A stretch of DNA of 64,000 nucleotides from Marthasterias glacialis. Taxonomy: Eukaryota; Echinodermata; Asteroidea; Forcipulatida; Asteriidae. This document shows positions 25,328 through 35,988 of this stretch, piece by piece. A program made the position numbers and the translations under genes. Below the pieces are notes generated by a model. It worked only from the letters and a program-made list of their open reading frames with translations, was not told where the DNA came from and did no database searches. The stretch is taken from the NCBI GenBank assembly GCA_911728455.2, contig OU452225.1, forward strand, positions 25,454,495-25,518,494, in the 5' to 3' direction. How positions within the stretch are numbered: the first letter of the stretch is position 1; each line of letters opens with the position of its first letter.

Positions 25328-25541
25328 GCTGAAACTCGCACTCCTGAGGTCCGCGGACATCTAATAATGCCCCATCTTGTAGGTTGAACAAATCTAACGG
25401 TTGGCCCTCCACTATTTTTGAAGTGGGCTCCAAAAAGGTGTTTGCATTGTCTTTGCTTGGAGAGGCAGTTTTTAGAAAATCCAGACAGTCTCGTTCCTCT
25501 TGGAGAACACTATTCTTGTCGGGAATCAATGATGACTTCAT
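25328..25541 (-). CDS. Candidate exon (71 codons, phase 1), unknown protein
   Basis: From an ATG at 25541 the frame runs 71 codons to the strong donor CAGC|GTGAGT. The peptide is hydrophilic and protein-like (EERDCLDFLKTASPSKDN, then VEGQPLDLFNLQDGALLDV). Its phase (1) differs from the phase-2 exons on this strand, so it would need a different downstream partner or be an internal exon. A TATAAAA sits at 25564-25558, too close to the ATG to drive this start. Other frames are open too, which weakens the case. I do not recognise the protein. Confidence 0.35.
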
Positions 25542-26334
25542 CAACTTCACATCACGGTTTTATACATCAAACACAGAATTATACAAGATCTATTCCCTTC
25601 CTAATATGGCAGTGGATCTGTTTAGTTATCTCAATATCCAAATTAAAGTGCAAAGACGTTATTTAAAGTCCCCTTCCCCTCCGAGACGACGGTGATGGGA
25701 CATTTCAGGTCCCCGTATAACGTGGATCACTTTGTGCGTCGCTCCGACGACCCTGCAGAAAATGTTATCTAGTGCGTCATAACATCAACCTGTGAAAAGG
25801 CTCCTGACACTCTAAGAAAATAACTCAGATTACATCCTTAGTGCCGATGAAATCCTCGACACGCGTCAAACAAAATACTCCAAAGGTACAAGAGAACTAC
25901 ATCACCGTGTAAAAGTACAGCTTCCTTCTCTAAGACTCGAAGCCCCAAGATCCGTATAGCATAGAGTCACGTGGATACAACACATACTCTGGGGCCGAGT
26001 TGACATTATCCAAAGCTCTAAGATGACATAATGTGGGGATTTCCCTAATGTCATTAGGTTCCCCCTGCAGATGCTTTTGCCGGCTTGGCTATAATTCCAA
26101 GGGAAGCTGGGTGGTTGTGCCTGCTGAAAGCATCCAGGGTAGCTGTTCAGTGACCCTCCAAGCTGCAGGCGATTTGTGCTTGTAGAAAAACCCCTGGATG
26201 TCCCCTTCAAATGTCAGTTAAACTTTATTTGACATAGCTTCAAGTGACCCGTTGAGGGAGCCCTTCATCAAACGTTGGCTTGTCATTACAGGCAGATAAG
26301 ACACATCTCACACTAATGACTGTAGTTACAGAGT

Positions 26335-26440
26335 GAACTTTTATCAAGACACGGCCATCTTGCTTTTCCTTCCATACAAATCAATGGAACCAAAATGAGG
26401 CTGGTAGGGCAAATTATCGGTTGTCTCCATTTTAGTAAAA
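26335..26440 (+). mobile_element. Half of a GGCCATCTTG-type MITE
   Basis: CTTTTATCAAGACACGGCCA and TCTTGC, then AATCAATGGAACCAAAATGA and GGCTGGTAGGGCAAATTAT, correspond to one end and the interior of the 52660-52834 element. The second end is not recognisable. Confidence 0.5.
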
Positions 26441-26450
26441 TGAGAATCAG

Positions 26451-26581
26451 GCCATATCCGAATTGGCGGCTATGGCGATGGCTACGGCTGGATAACCGCA
26501 TCAACTTGCGCTGAAGTATAGGACATCGTTAACAACACCCTTAGTGACAGCCACAGCTGTAGCCGCTAATTCAGATATGGC
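26451..26581. mobile_element. Foldback MITE of the GGCTACGGCTG family
   Basis: The left end GCCATATCCGAATTGGCGGC and the right end GCCGCTAATTCAGATATGGC are near-perfect inverses. Inside lie GGCTACGGCTGG and CAGCCACAGCTGTAGCCG. The ~131-bp element abuts the preceding MITE fragment. Confidence 0.75.
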
Positions 26582-26639
26582 TTCAATGTAAAAAGACACA
26601 ACTGACTTCACAGGTTTCAGATGTTAACTTCGCATCGGG

Positions 26640-26830
26640 TATAAAGAATATTATTTGTGTTTTTTTACCCATACCGATGTTTGTTAATCACTGTATACTC
26701 GGTACTTTTCCTGTTAAAAAATCCACAGGCATAATACTCTGGTAGGATTTAAACCCAGGACCTTTGCCGTTCTAGAGCAGATGTCTTACCCCTGTACCAC
26801 CAAGTATGCCCAGAGGCAGTTTGAATCCTC
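26640..26830 (-). mobile_element. SINE-A copy
   Basis: Minus-strand SINE-A: a decayed box B (GGTTTAAATCC), CTGCTCTAGAACGGCAAAGG and the body CAGGAAAAGTACCGAGTATA, with ACCCATACCGATG at the 3' side on plus. It is followed directly by a second, partial copy. Confidence 0.75.
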
Positions 26831-26849
26831 TATTTTAGCAGCGGGTTCT

Positions 26850-26965
26850 GCAACAATTCATTATCGGGGATAAATAATATTATTTGTGTTTTTACCCATA
26901 CACCGATGTGTGTTAAGCACTTGTATCTTCATTACTTTCCAGAGTCCTGTTAAAATTTGTTCCAA
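26850..26965 (-). mobile_element. SINE-A body fragment
   Basis: GATAAATAATATTATTTGTG and ACCCATACACCGATGTGTG with CAGAGTCCTGTTAAAAT repeat the 3' half of the preceding copy in the same orientation. The head is absent. Confidence 0.65.
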
Positions 26966-29900
26966 AATTCAGATTGAAAAAACCTGAGGCAGTCTGATCT
27001 TCTCATTCTGCTGTAGATACTGAGAAGTTACCTTGAAGATGGTCATACACAATATGCTTGCTAGGCATTAACAAAACGGACACAGTACCAACCAACCGCC
27101 GTCTCACTCAAGAGGTTTCCGTTACGCCAGCATAAGATGTAGGCACAAAGCACCTGACTTGTTTATGGACATGTATAAAATAGTAGAGCAGTCAACATTG
27201 CTACTTCTCATAAGTATGCTAGACTGGACTTGAACGTCTTCAAAGTATACTTCGCTTGAGGTGTACGTAGATGCGTGGTTTCAACTCAAAAGGTTCTTTA
27301 ATCACTTGAAGCCCAACAGCTCGACTTCCATACTCTGCGAAATGGAAAGCGTAGTCGACACCTAGTGTTGATCAGGGACACTTGGTTTGGCAGACAGGCT
27401 AACTCTCTCAGACGCCTTACTGTTTCAAAGTTTTGGCCCTCCACCAGCGGTGTTCTGGGGGGAACCAAAAGTATACTCTGCACATTTTTAGAATAAAACA
27501 AGTTTAACCTCTCAACAAACTTTCAAGTTATGAATTTATTATCAAAGTAAAAACAGCGTCCTACAGATGATGCAAGAAAACCTAAAACACTAAACTGAAC
27601 TACAATAATTGAAGATACACAATTTTAAGAAACGTTATTTCTCTTTTTACTGATGGAATTTGAGGCAAACAGCGATTGCAAATTCTGCACGATGCTTAAG
27701 GCTTTTCTTCACTAGTCCATCCTCCGCATTGTTATCTCTGACTTAATAATAAATTGTGCCCACTGGACAAGGCACAATGTGGAGTTAACGATTCTTCCTC
27801 ACGGTAATTTTCTTTGTTTCAGACAGGAAGAGTGTAACTTGAGGCCCTTTTCTAGCGGAAGTACCGGAATCACTTCAACAAGGGACTGTCCTCCTTCAAT
27901 CACCTATTAAGTGCAAACCATTGTTGAATGCCAAAGTGGCGTTTTTTTCTCTTCTCTTTCAATGTTACCTTTTTTATGGCGTGCTTGTCAATGTTCCGGA
28001 CATTTATCTCTGTTAATTAGGTTCAGTGTCTTTTATATGTTCTTTTTATTCATGCCGAGTGTACTTTCATACTCGTGTTGGGAGTTTCTTGAACTCAATG
28101 AAAATTTTATGTTTTAGACAGCGGCAGCGTCAGATTCTCTCTTTTTTTACTTTTTTCATTTTTAATTTTTTTTTTTATTACGGGCAATCGAATGGTTTTG
28201 GGAGGGGGATGTAGCAACTGTATCAAAACCATAAACCAAAGGATTAAAACAGACATCACTAATAGTGTGGATTTTTATCAAGCATTTTTTTTGTTTTAAA
28301 ACAAAAGAAGTGTGTAACAAAAAAACAACATTCAAGATATTAAGAAAACATTTGTATTCAATTACAGAGTGGGCGCGTACAGGGCACGACGATTTTCGGA
28401 GTTGGGGTGGGGGATTGCCCCCTTCACCCTCCCCCACCCTGCCACTCGTGCTACAACTATTACCTCAGAAAAAAGGGAACTAAATCTACTGTTCAATTGA
28501 AAATATCATCAGAATACAATAATATTAAATGCTTTTTGAATTTGTTTTGATAGGTATATATTTTTTCTTCTCAGCATTACGCTTACTGTAGTCGAACATC
28601 ACTAGAAAATTTCACAGTAAACAAAACCAGGTTTACCCTATACCCAAATCTGAGAATCTTTATGCGCAATCAGTTTACTAAAGACGTATGATCATTGCTC
28701 CAGTGATTTGTGCTCGAAAATGAATTGATTCCAGCGAACGAAACTTAAAAGAGCATATTATTTTATAACAAATAAAATTACAGGATTTGAGGCATTGCAT
28801 GGTGAGGTATCAATGTATATTTGGTTTGCGGTAACACCATGTGATTATATCTACTTTGCTATATGCAGTAGATTGTTCTTGTGAGAACTTGTCTTGCTAT
28901 TATTCTACTACTGCGGAGTAGATTTCGGAATTCTGGAGACAACGTAGTTCTGAAAAGAACTGTCCTAACTGTAACGAAATTACAAAATCCTGTTGTTACC
29001 TTGTAGATGGCCATAAAAAAGTTTTTGAAACGATGATTCTGGCCAACCACCCTACGTGAAAATGTGTACAACGGCCATGCCCGCTGTTGGTACCCAGAAG
29101 TCAGCTATATTACAACATCATTTTGTCTCTGTGTCGCTAGGCACCCGGCTGAAATTGAGCAGCCAGCGCATAGAGTTGATTACTTGTGCTCCACACAAAA
29201 ACTCATTTTTATAAAATGAATTACTCCGTTATTATTCGATACCAAATTATTTTCGTCAAATATCTCATTTGAAAGTTAATAACTTTTGTCATCCTATAAA
29301 AATAGCAAGTCAACATTTGGATTCATTTTTCGAAGTAAAATCAGCTTGAGCACGGATCATATATCGCTAAGAAAAACAAATCTAATCAACACACACAACT
29401 AGCATAGATCCAATAAAACGTTGGCACGCGAACCGACTACGAGGAATAAATCTCACAGGGAGGTTGGTATTTTTCACTGCTCGAGATACAAATTCCACTT
29501 GGTGTAATCATAGGGGGGCTGATGAGGAATCTACACGTAAGGGTATTGTATAACTCCCTTGGAATACCAGCCTGACGTGCCGTCATTCTTTGTTTACCAA
29601 GTAATTACTATTCCCAGGTTTCTTTATACTGCAGGGTACCATTTCGTCAAGTTTCAATGACCATATGAGCAAGAAAAAGTTCAATGGTGTGAAAACTAGA
29701 TAAATGAGGTTTAAATATTCTACGTTTTTATTCCCTTAAGTATACTCCGAAACTTTAATCCATTTTAAAATATTATTTTTTTATGATCATTTTGTTAATT
29801 GCTGATATTTATATAATTTATATTTCATATTTTTAATCCCTCCCTTTTTATTGGCAGTTTACCGCTGTTGGTTGGTGTCAATGAAACAAACTACAATTTT

Positions 29901-30417
29901 CATAAAGACTATGGCAATTTTTTTCTCCATCAAGTATCTCTTTTTACGTTACTTGGTTTGTTGGCTTAAAAAACGAAGGCAAAACTTCAGGTATTTTTGG
30001 TTTTGAACTGACAAAGATTTCTGGAATATTTACAGAGGATCTGAGTGAAGGTACGTTTCCTGTTTTCATGTTTTACAGCCACAGAAAGTCATTGTTCTAG
30101 TCTCTTTATCACAGTCCTTCAAAATGGTTCAATTACTTGACAACCAGTTCAAGATGAAATTTTCTAGGGTACATTTTTTGAGACAAACGAGGACAGACTC
30201 CATGTCAACTGATTTCAAAGGACACCAGGATATATATATCAAGGTCTGCAGAATCATCTGATCACAGTCTATGAGCTAAAACATGATGAAGGTTGACTAC
30301 TTAAACATCAAGAACGCTTCCAGTTTCTCTTTTTCAATTGTTCAGCTTGATTCAGAGCGAGATACGCAGAGGGAATTGTCAAATCTTTCAAAGATCACAT
30401 TGGTCATAGCAAATTGC
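26966..30417. other. Unassigned AT-rich stretch
   Basis: No supported gene or repeat. It contains poly-T/A tracts (near 28150) and short frames without splice context. Confidence 0.45.
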
Positions 30418-30560
30418 TTATAACTACAGTTGCTTCTCTTCACCCAGGAGTAAATGGGGACCTGTGAGGGCAGAGATGGTTCATGTGATTGATTTAGTTT
30501 TGGGTGCTACATAATATAGCATCACAGTCTGCATATTTGCCAGGAAGCAAAGATGGTTTA
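30418..30560 (+). mobile_element. SINE-C body fragment
   Basis: CACCCAGGAGTAAATGGGGA, GTGAGGGCAGAGATGGTTC and GTGATTGATTTAGTTTTGGG parallel the minus-strand body near 33570-33440 (CATCCAGGAGTAAATGGGTA). The tRNA-like head is missing. Confidence 0.55.
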
Positions 30561-30904
30561 AAGAATGAAATAAACGACCCATTAATCAGGATGATGATGT
30601 TCACGCGTCATGGACATCAAAATTGGCAGATAACCCGCATTAAATAAATGTCCGTTATTATCATTATTATTATTATAGAGATTTCCTTTACTGGGGCAAA
30701 ACTGCATTGCCCTTTAAAGAACAAAAGCAGCAGACCTGGACGAGATTCACTTTGTTCTTTCTTTATTACAGCACTAGCCCCCTGTGAACTCCCCAGAACT
30801 TTCCCCTAATGTGCCCACTACACCCCCTTTCCACCGCCGTATCCTGCATTAAAAATATACAAACGTGATATAGAGGTTGAGTTAACATGCAGACCCACAA
30901 CAAA

Positions 30905-30931
30905 ATGGCCTCCAGTTCTCTGGAGGTATGA
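30905..30931 (+). promoter_or_regulatory. Upstream ORF (8 codons) before a candidate start
   Basis: AAAATGG gives a strong start context. The frame reads MASSSLEV and stops at TGA, 13 bases before the ATG of the candidate exon at 30945. If both lie in one 5' leader, it could limit initiation downstream. Its GAG|GTATGA could alternatively act as a weak donor. Confidence 0.35.
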
Positions 30932-30944
30932 TCCATCTAATGAG

Positions 30945-31139
30945 ATGGCCAAGAGGCCCCCGAAGCAACAGGAATACATCAGCCGGTTTTCAAGACGCTC
31001 CAGAAACGACACACCGGTCTGTGGCAACAAAAGCTTCGAATGGGATCTCGTACGCCGTCGTCACACAGCAGAGCCGGAGTTTCAATTGAATATGTTTAAA
31101 CCGGATGGCTTCGGGGGGGAACGGAGTTCGAGTAGTAAG
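30945..31139 (+). CDS. Candidate first coding exon (65 codons, phase 0), unknown protein
   Basis: ATG at 30945 in good context (GAGATGG) opens 65 codons ending at donor AAG|GTGAGG. The peptide is basic and hydrophilic: MAKRPPKQQEYISRFSRRSR, then CGNKSFEWDLVRRRHTAEPE and FKPDGFGGERSSSSK. Third positions are richer in G/C and CpG than the surroundings. The same frame is open upstream back to TAA near 30808 (TTKWPPVLWRYDPSNE just before the ATG), so an internal exon with a longer 5' part is also possible, though no good acceptor is visible. It lies on the strand opposite to the phase-2 exons, implying a separate or nested gene. No family recognised. Confidence 0.5.
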
Positions 31140-31461
31140 GTGAGGACGGGGTGAATAGAAGATGTGATACGTAGTATGCATAATAAGACGGGATGAAGTT
31201 GGTCACAAGAGGGGGTAGTATAAGCTGATGGCTGTCTGGATAAGATGCAAGGAGGTGGGGGTGATGGTTGAACTAGAGGGGGGGGGGGGTCATATCCACT
31301 GAAAGTCACATGCCTGGTTCGAGCCAAACAAAAGTGCCATCTTTTCAACTGACTTGTTTCATATGTTGTTTTCTTTTTTTTCACTCATTTTAGAAATTAT
31401 TGTTTGATATATTTTATGTATTAATCAATTTATTTACACGTGCTTAGCCAACACTGGTGAT

Positions 31462-31681
31462 CAGAGGCATAGCCAGGTTTTTTTTCACTGGGGGGCACAT
31501 GGAGGCATTGCTTTTCAGTGGGGGGGGGGACCAGGTACCATGTTTTTTAACAAATTACATGTATCTACATTTTCTTATGGGGGGGGCACCTGGGGGAGGG
31601 GCACTGAAAACTTGTGGGGGGGGCACTGAAAATTTGTGGTGGTGGGGGGGGGCATTCCCCCAGACCCCCTCCCCCCTGCTG
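31462..31681. mobile_element. hAT-like MITE, G-rich
   Basis: The left end CAGAGGCATAGCCAGG and interior (GGAGGCATTGCTTTTCAGTG, CCATGTTTTTTAA, ACATGTATCTACATTTTCTT) match the reverse complement of the element at 55820-55983. The right end reads CCCCTGCTG. Flanks CTGGTGAT and CTCTTGAT agree at 6 of 8 positions, an imperfect 8-bp duplication. Confidence 0.65.
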
Positions 31682-32920
31682 CTCTTGATCATTTGGGAGG
31701 CACTCATTATAATATACAAATACGTGTACATAAAAAGAATGTAGAAGAAGACATGAACATTTTCATACTGTATCTTGAAATTTTAAATCCCATCTTACAC
31801 TATAGGCATGTCACAAAACTGGTAAGCTAATACAAACAGTCACAAATGATGTAAACTGGTAACTTCATTTCATTTCAAACCCACCAATAAAATGTTGGAT
31901 AGTTTTTATGTGTAAATCTTCCCTTGCTGAGTTCAAATAAATAAAGTTGTTTTGTTTTCATTAAACCTTTAAAATATTTCAACATATTTTATAAATTATT
32001 CTTGAGCAATGGCATACTTTGCACCTTCCTCACTCCTCGTCATTTATCACCGCTTAAAATTCAACAGGGCATCACTCTTGCCGACTGGTAATATTTATAC
32101 AACTCCCCAAACCAAATATTTTCAAAGGAAACAGTCATTTGGCCAAACTTTTCCTCGCTTGTGGTTTGCTCTAGTTGAGGACGGAATGTTGAAGGTTACA
32201 GAGGACATTACTGACGTCTGTTTACGTGACTCCATACTTGAGTTGACAAGATAATCGCTAGGCCCTAACCGAAGTCTCTAAATCTTCGTTGGTTATTTTG
32301 GTAAACTCTCTTGGCCGACAACGCAAGGAGCAACTTGTAAAGACGCCATGTGATGTATTTACAAGCACACTGGTTTCAAACTGAGTGCAAATTATCTAGC
32401 ACGAGCGTGCGTGGATGTGCGCAGATTGGCGTTACAAAGACATAAATATTTGTGCAGGTTTACTTTACCAATGTTTTAAATATAGACTATTAAAAAAATC
32501 TCAAAAATTCAACAGAATATATGTTGATTTGAATAGGGATAAATGTTTATTTTCTTCAGAAATAAACCCCCACCACCAATCCAACAAAAAAAAAAAAAAA
32601 AAAAAACCTCCACTTCACCCCATTAATATCTTAGCAGTAGGCAGAATGGTGCTATTGGCTGCCGGTACCAATCTGTAAAACTTGTTTTTATTTTGTTCAT
32701 TTATACTAATTTTGTTTTTTTCTTCCAAAGCCAGATGTTAGACTCGGCATTAGCATTAAACCTAACCACTCTTTCTTTTTCGTGTATAAGGTGACTAGAT
32801 TTCTTTGGACAAAAAAACTTCATGCTTTAAGGTTTTAATAATTTCCATTTATATTGCGCAAATTCCATATTAATATGATCAAATGCGCATTACAATGTGT
32901 ATAATCTATGCTCCAAACAT
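31682..32920. other. Unassigned stretch
   Basis: An 81-codon plus frame at 32009-32254 (ends GMLKVTEDITDVCLRDSILE) looks mildly protein-like but lacks splice or family support. A long A-run lies at about 32585. Nothing else recognised. Confidence 0.35.
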
Positions 32921-32924
32921 GCTC

Positions 32925-33080
32925 AGAGGTGGCGCATTAAGCAGCCAAACCAGAGACACCGGGGCAAGCCCCTTCTCTTTTACGATAAGTGTTCTGGGTG
33001 TTTTATGTGCATTACACAACGCACAGGACCTACAGTTTTACGTCCCATCCGAAAGACGTGAGCTCGACGTTACAAAGCCC
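32925..33080 (-). mobile_element. SINE-B body attached to a 5S-like head
   Basis: On minus: CTTTCGGATGGGACGTAAAA, TGTGTAATGCACATAAAACA, ACTTATCGTAAAAGAGAAGG and TTGCCCCGGTGTCTCTGG. This is the SINE-B body seen at 12180, 45610 and 54960, but instead of the tRNA-Leu-like head it is preceded directly by the 5S-like domain at 33087-33213. Confidence 0.8.
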
Positions 33081-33086
33081 TATCAT

Positions 33087-33213
33087 GTCCCAGACAAGCC
33101 ACCAACCATGACAGTACATGGAGTGGTCTCCCATCCATTTACTAACCACAGTCAATGGTGCTTAACTTGGCAATACTACCAGTGGCTCTCCCGTTGAGCT
33201 AACTGTCTGGGAC
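33087..33213 (-). mobile_element. 5S rRNA-derived SINE head
   Basis: The 127-nt minus-strand domain is close to 5S rRNA length. It carries GCCAAGTTAAGCACC (5S: GAAGCTAAGCAGGG region) and GGTTAGTAAATGGATGGGAG with ACC, which differs from the canonical 5S box C region GGTTAGTACTTGGATGGGAG with ACC at two positions. The ends GTCCCAGACA and TGTCTGGGAC are perfect 10-bp complements, mimicking 5S helix I. The 5' part (TTAGCTCAACGGGAGAGCC) is less 5S-like. Internal type-1 Pol III promoter elements are the likely role. It is fused to a SINE-B body, so it is a SINE3-type element rather than a 5S gene. Confidence 0.8.
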
Positions 33214-33270
33214 AAAAGCAAAAGGTTTTAAGCAAAAGGCATTTCATATACATGGTGAGCAAAGAAAATC

Positions 33271-33344
33271 TGGCTGATGCTGGACTTGGACCCACAACCT
33301 CTCGAATCTGATACGAGCGCTCTAACCAACTGAGCTGACCAGCC
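33271..33344 (-). other. tRNA-like sequence within a repeat (pseudo-tRNA)
   Basis: The 74 nt fold as a full cloverleaf: acceptor GGCTGGT/ATCAGCC, D-arm GCTC/GAGC, anticodon arm CTCGT-ATCAGAT-TCGAG, T-arm GTGGG/CCAGC with one mismatch. The apparent anticodon CAG would be Leu, but a class I shape without a long variable arm argues against a genuine tRNA-Leu. Both flanks match those of the similar unit at 57400-57472, so this is a dispersed repeat and not a single functional gene. Confidence 0.6.
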
Positions 33345-33429
33345 CAATGTTGGTGGGCCGTCCTGTGCAATGCCAAACCTCTTTGCTCGGTGGGGACCAG
33401 TCAAAAGCCAAACCATATTTGTCAATAAG

Positions 33430-33705
33430 CCCCCATATTTGGCCCCTTAGCATTCCTGAAACCATCTCAACTCCTTTGGAATATGCAGCACCAGCTGCCA
33501 AATCAGCGCACAGGTTGCTGATAATTCACATCAACAATCTCTACCCCCCTAGCTGGTACCCATTTACTCCTGGATGATGAGAGGCAACTGTAGTTAAGCG
33601 TCTTGCTCAAGGGCACAAGTGTCACGACCAGGATTCGAACCCACTCTCCGGTGACCTAGCCAACGAAACTTGAGTTCAATGCGCTAGAACTCTCGGCCGT
33701 GACAC
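33430..33705 (-). mobile_element. SINE-C: tRNA-Leu-like head with a second body
   Basis: The minus strand begins GTGTCACGGCCGAGAG, has a perfect box B GGTTCGAATCC (33631-33641) and CGTGACACTTGTGCCC, then CATCCAGGAGTAAATGGGTA, GGGTAGAGATTGTTGATG and CAAAGGAGTTGAGATGG. The head is the SINE-B head, while the body is that at 7290-7410 and 30430. Confidence 0.85.
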
Positions 33706-34224
33706 CCCACAAAAACTAAAAACCGAATCAGATGAAATGTTCACAGGGATGGCCATATGGTGTGTTGACTGAAAACCAGAGGGTTGGAATGAATCAACTC
33801 TTTCAAAAATTACTGAAGTGTTTTTCCTTGAAGACATTCAGCAACATGCACACAACAACCATTTGATCACCCCCCCTCCTCCTCACAAAAACAGACGAAA
33901 AAAACTCCACTCCATTAGTCAACCCTTAAAATAATAACCATCCCTAAAGAAGATTTTTTTATATTATGGAATCTAACTGCTGCAGTGAAGAATCAGAGAG
34001 ATTTGCCCATTAAACTATTACTCATGCCCGATTAGCAGCAAGGTCACTCTCTATTGCTTTCTCTCTGATTGTTGAGCCTTGTCCCATGATCTGCTCAACC
34101 TTCACTTCACCACATTCAAGGGAGGTACAGCTAGGCCTATAGCCTCCTGACAAATTTTGCATGACTAAACTCTAAGATGCCAGCTGCGATCAAAGGGATA
34201 AAACAAAATTGTTTGCCACATCTT

Positions 34225-34418
34225 GGCCCAATTTCATAGGGCTGCTTAGGCCGAAAATAATGCTTAAAAATTGTTCTGCTAAGCAGAAATGAGCAGGATA
34301 CCAGTCACGAATTGTACATGTGACATGGCAGTTTGGCTGGCAACCTTATTCTAGTTAGCGTAAGCTTTGTGTGTGCTTAGCTATTGTTTGCGTTTAAGCA
34401 GCTCTATGACATTGGCCC
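34225..34418 (+). mobile_element. MITE of the GGCCCAATTTCATAG family, first of an inverted pair
   Basis: The unit runs from GGCCCAATTTCATAGGGCTG to AGCAGCTCTATGACATTGGC, so its own ends are inverted repeats. Internal landmarks are TGCTAAGCAGAAATGAGCAG and ACATGTGACATGGCAG. It is separated by two bases from an inverted second copy. Confidence 0.75.
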
Positions 34419-34420
34419 CT

Positions 34421-34606
34421 GGGCCCAATGTCACAGAGCTGTCTAAGTACAAAAAGTATCTAAGCACAAACAAAATTATGCTCACCAGAATGAGGTTACC
34501 AGCCAAAACAGCATGTCACATGTACAATCTGTGACTGGCATCCTGCTTATTTTTGCTGAGCAGAAAACTTTTAAGCACTATTTTCTGCTTAAGCTGCTCT
34601 ATATTT
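34421..34606 (-). mobile_element. MITE of the GGCCCAATTTCATAG family, second of an inverted pair
   Basis: GGGCCCAATGTCACAGAGCT, AGCATGTCACATGTACAATC and GCTGAGCAGAAAACTTTTAA are the reverse complement of the preceding unit, with about 80% identity by eye. The pair forms a ~380-bp inverted structure. Confidence 0.75.
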
Positions 34607-35282
34607 TAAGCTCAAAAATCTGATTAAACAGTACCTCAAACGATAATAAAAACCACCCAAATGTTTCTTGGCAGTAACTGATCAACACCCCATGTACTGG
34701 ATTGTACAGCTCCACTTTAAATTCAGCCGAAATCTTGGGAAAAGCAACCCCCCCCCCCACCCTCGCCCCACTACCCTAAGAAAGACGTCTGTTTGTATTC
34801 TGGAGCATATTTTCCCCCTGGTATTGATGTTAGGACAGAGCAGAGGAAACAAATACGATCCAGGAGTAGTACTGGGCCTCTAACATTCCCCCTCCACTGC
34901 AGAGAATTCTGCCCACGAAAACATTGAGTAGTTCACCTGGCGCTATTGATTGAAGTTGGAGCTACAAACATGGATGAAAAAAAAAAAAAAAAAAAAATTG
35001 CTTCACTTGTAGTGTATAATTTTTCAATATTTGTGGCCGATGAAATAAGATGCGGCCCCGCGGTAGCGTTAGACAGAAAAACATCTGGGTGTCTTTGGAC
35101 ACAAATATGAACCACGACAAATAATAATTGGCATTCTCATTGACTTTAACATTTGTAAACTCTGTATCGCATTGTAATGGTGTACACATATGCATCATAT
35201 GTACACATCAGATCGGAACTTCAACGTCATCATGGTTTTTGATCTTCCAGTACGCGCTAATCCTCCAATCAGATTGCTCAAC

Positions 35283-35386
35283 GGGAGTGTGATAATAAAC
35301 CATATCATACTCCCAGTAGTCTATATTTTGCACTCTGCGTATTGTGAGTATCATGCGTCACACTCCGAATACGGACAGTGCAAAAT
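35283..35386. repeat. Two adjacent short hairpins
   Basis: At 35283-35314, GGGAGTGTGATA pairs with TATCATACTCCC (11 of 12). At 35325-35386, ATTTTGCACTCTGCGTATT pairs with the inverse of AATACGGACAGTGCAAAAT, about 21 of 25 over the full arms. The second resembles a tiny foldback element. Confidence 0.6.
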
Positions 35387-35559
35387 GACGTTCTAAACTT
35401 TGCGCATTACACGTTTTGCTCTTCATCAAATAACCTTCAAAGTTGTATTATCTACTTGGCCTTCGTCACTCGTAGGATACGGGATGCAGATGCGCTATAT
35501 TTTCACGTATTCTACTAATGCTTGTGTGATAACTAATATTATAACACACCTCTCCCTGG

Positions 35560-35826
35560 TTCTTTATCCTGATTGGCTGAAACATGGTCGCGTGGGGTGA
35601 ACTAATATAGCCTATGTGTATGAAATCTGCACCATACGCACCGCACGCGCTTCATTTGGGGGAAATAGTTCGCAAAGCGGGAAATAGTTTCAAAAACCCC
35701 AAAACTATTGACTGGTAAAGAGCGCCCTCAAGAAAACGACGGCGTCCGCGGATGGAGAAGAATCTCCGGCCAAGAAACCGCGATTTACTCTTCTAACCGA
35801 CATTTTGGACTGAGGTGTGTTATAAA
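35560..35826. repeat. Module preceding long hairpin 1
   Basis: CTGATTGGCTGAAACATGGT and CGCGTGGGGTG resemble CTGATTGGTCAAAACGTGAT and CACGTGGGGGTG at 58524, which also precedes a long hairpin. The stretch after it is CpG-rich (GGCGTCCGCGGATGG) with no exon signal that I trust. Confidence 0.5.
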
Positions 35827-35988
35827 ACACATATGGACTGGCATTATTCGGGCAATAGTGCACGTCTATGCACCCCTCGGGCCTGTGAGTGACCAGGAGG
35901 GGGTACTATTTCCCTCTCCTGGTCACTCACAGGCCCTCGGGGTGCATAGACAGGCACTATTGCCCGAATAATGCCAGTCCATATGTGT
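35827..35988. mobile_element. Long hairpin 1 (73-bp arms)
   Basis: Arms 35827-35899 and 35916-35988 are inverted copies with about 69 of 73 positions matching. They start ACACATATGGACTGG and end GTGACCAGGAG, with a 16-bp spacer. No coding capacity. The structure is that of a foldback/hairpin MITE. Confidence 0.8.

Noticed and set aside
25902..26210. 102-codon minus-strand frame rich in S, P and Q
   Set aside because: A second frame over the same bases looks equally plausible and there are no clear splice sites.
33087..33213. Genuine 5S rRNA gene
   Set aside because: Only the central and 3' parts match 5S, and it is fused to a SINE body.
33271..33344. Functional tRNA gene
   Set aside because: The fold is good, but the anticodon does not fit a class I tRNA and the flanks are repetitive.
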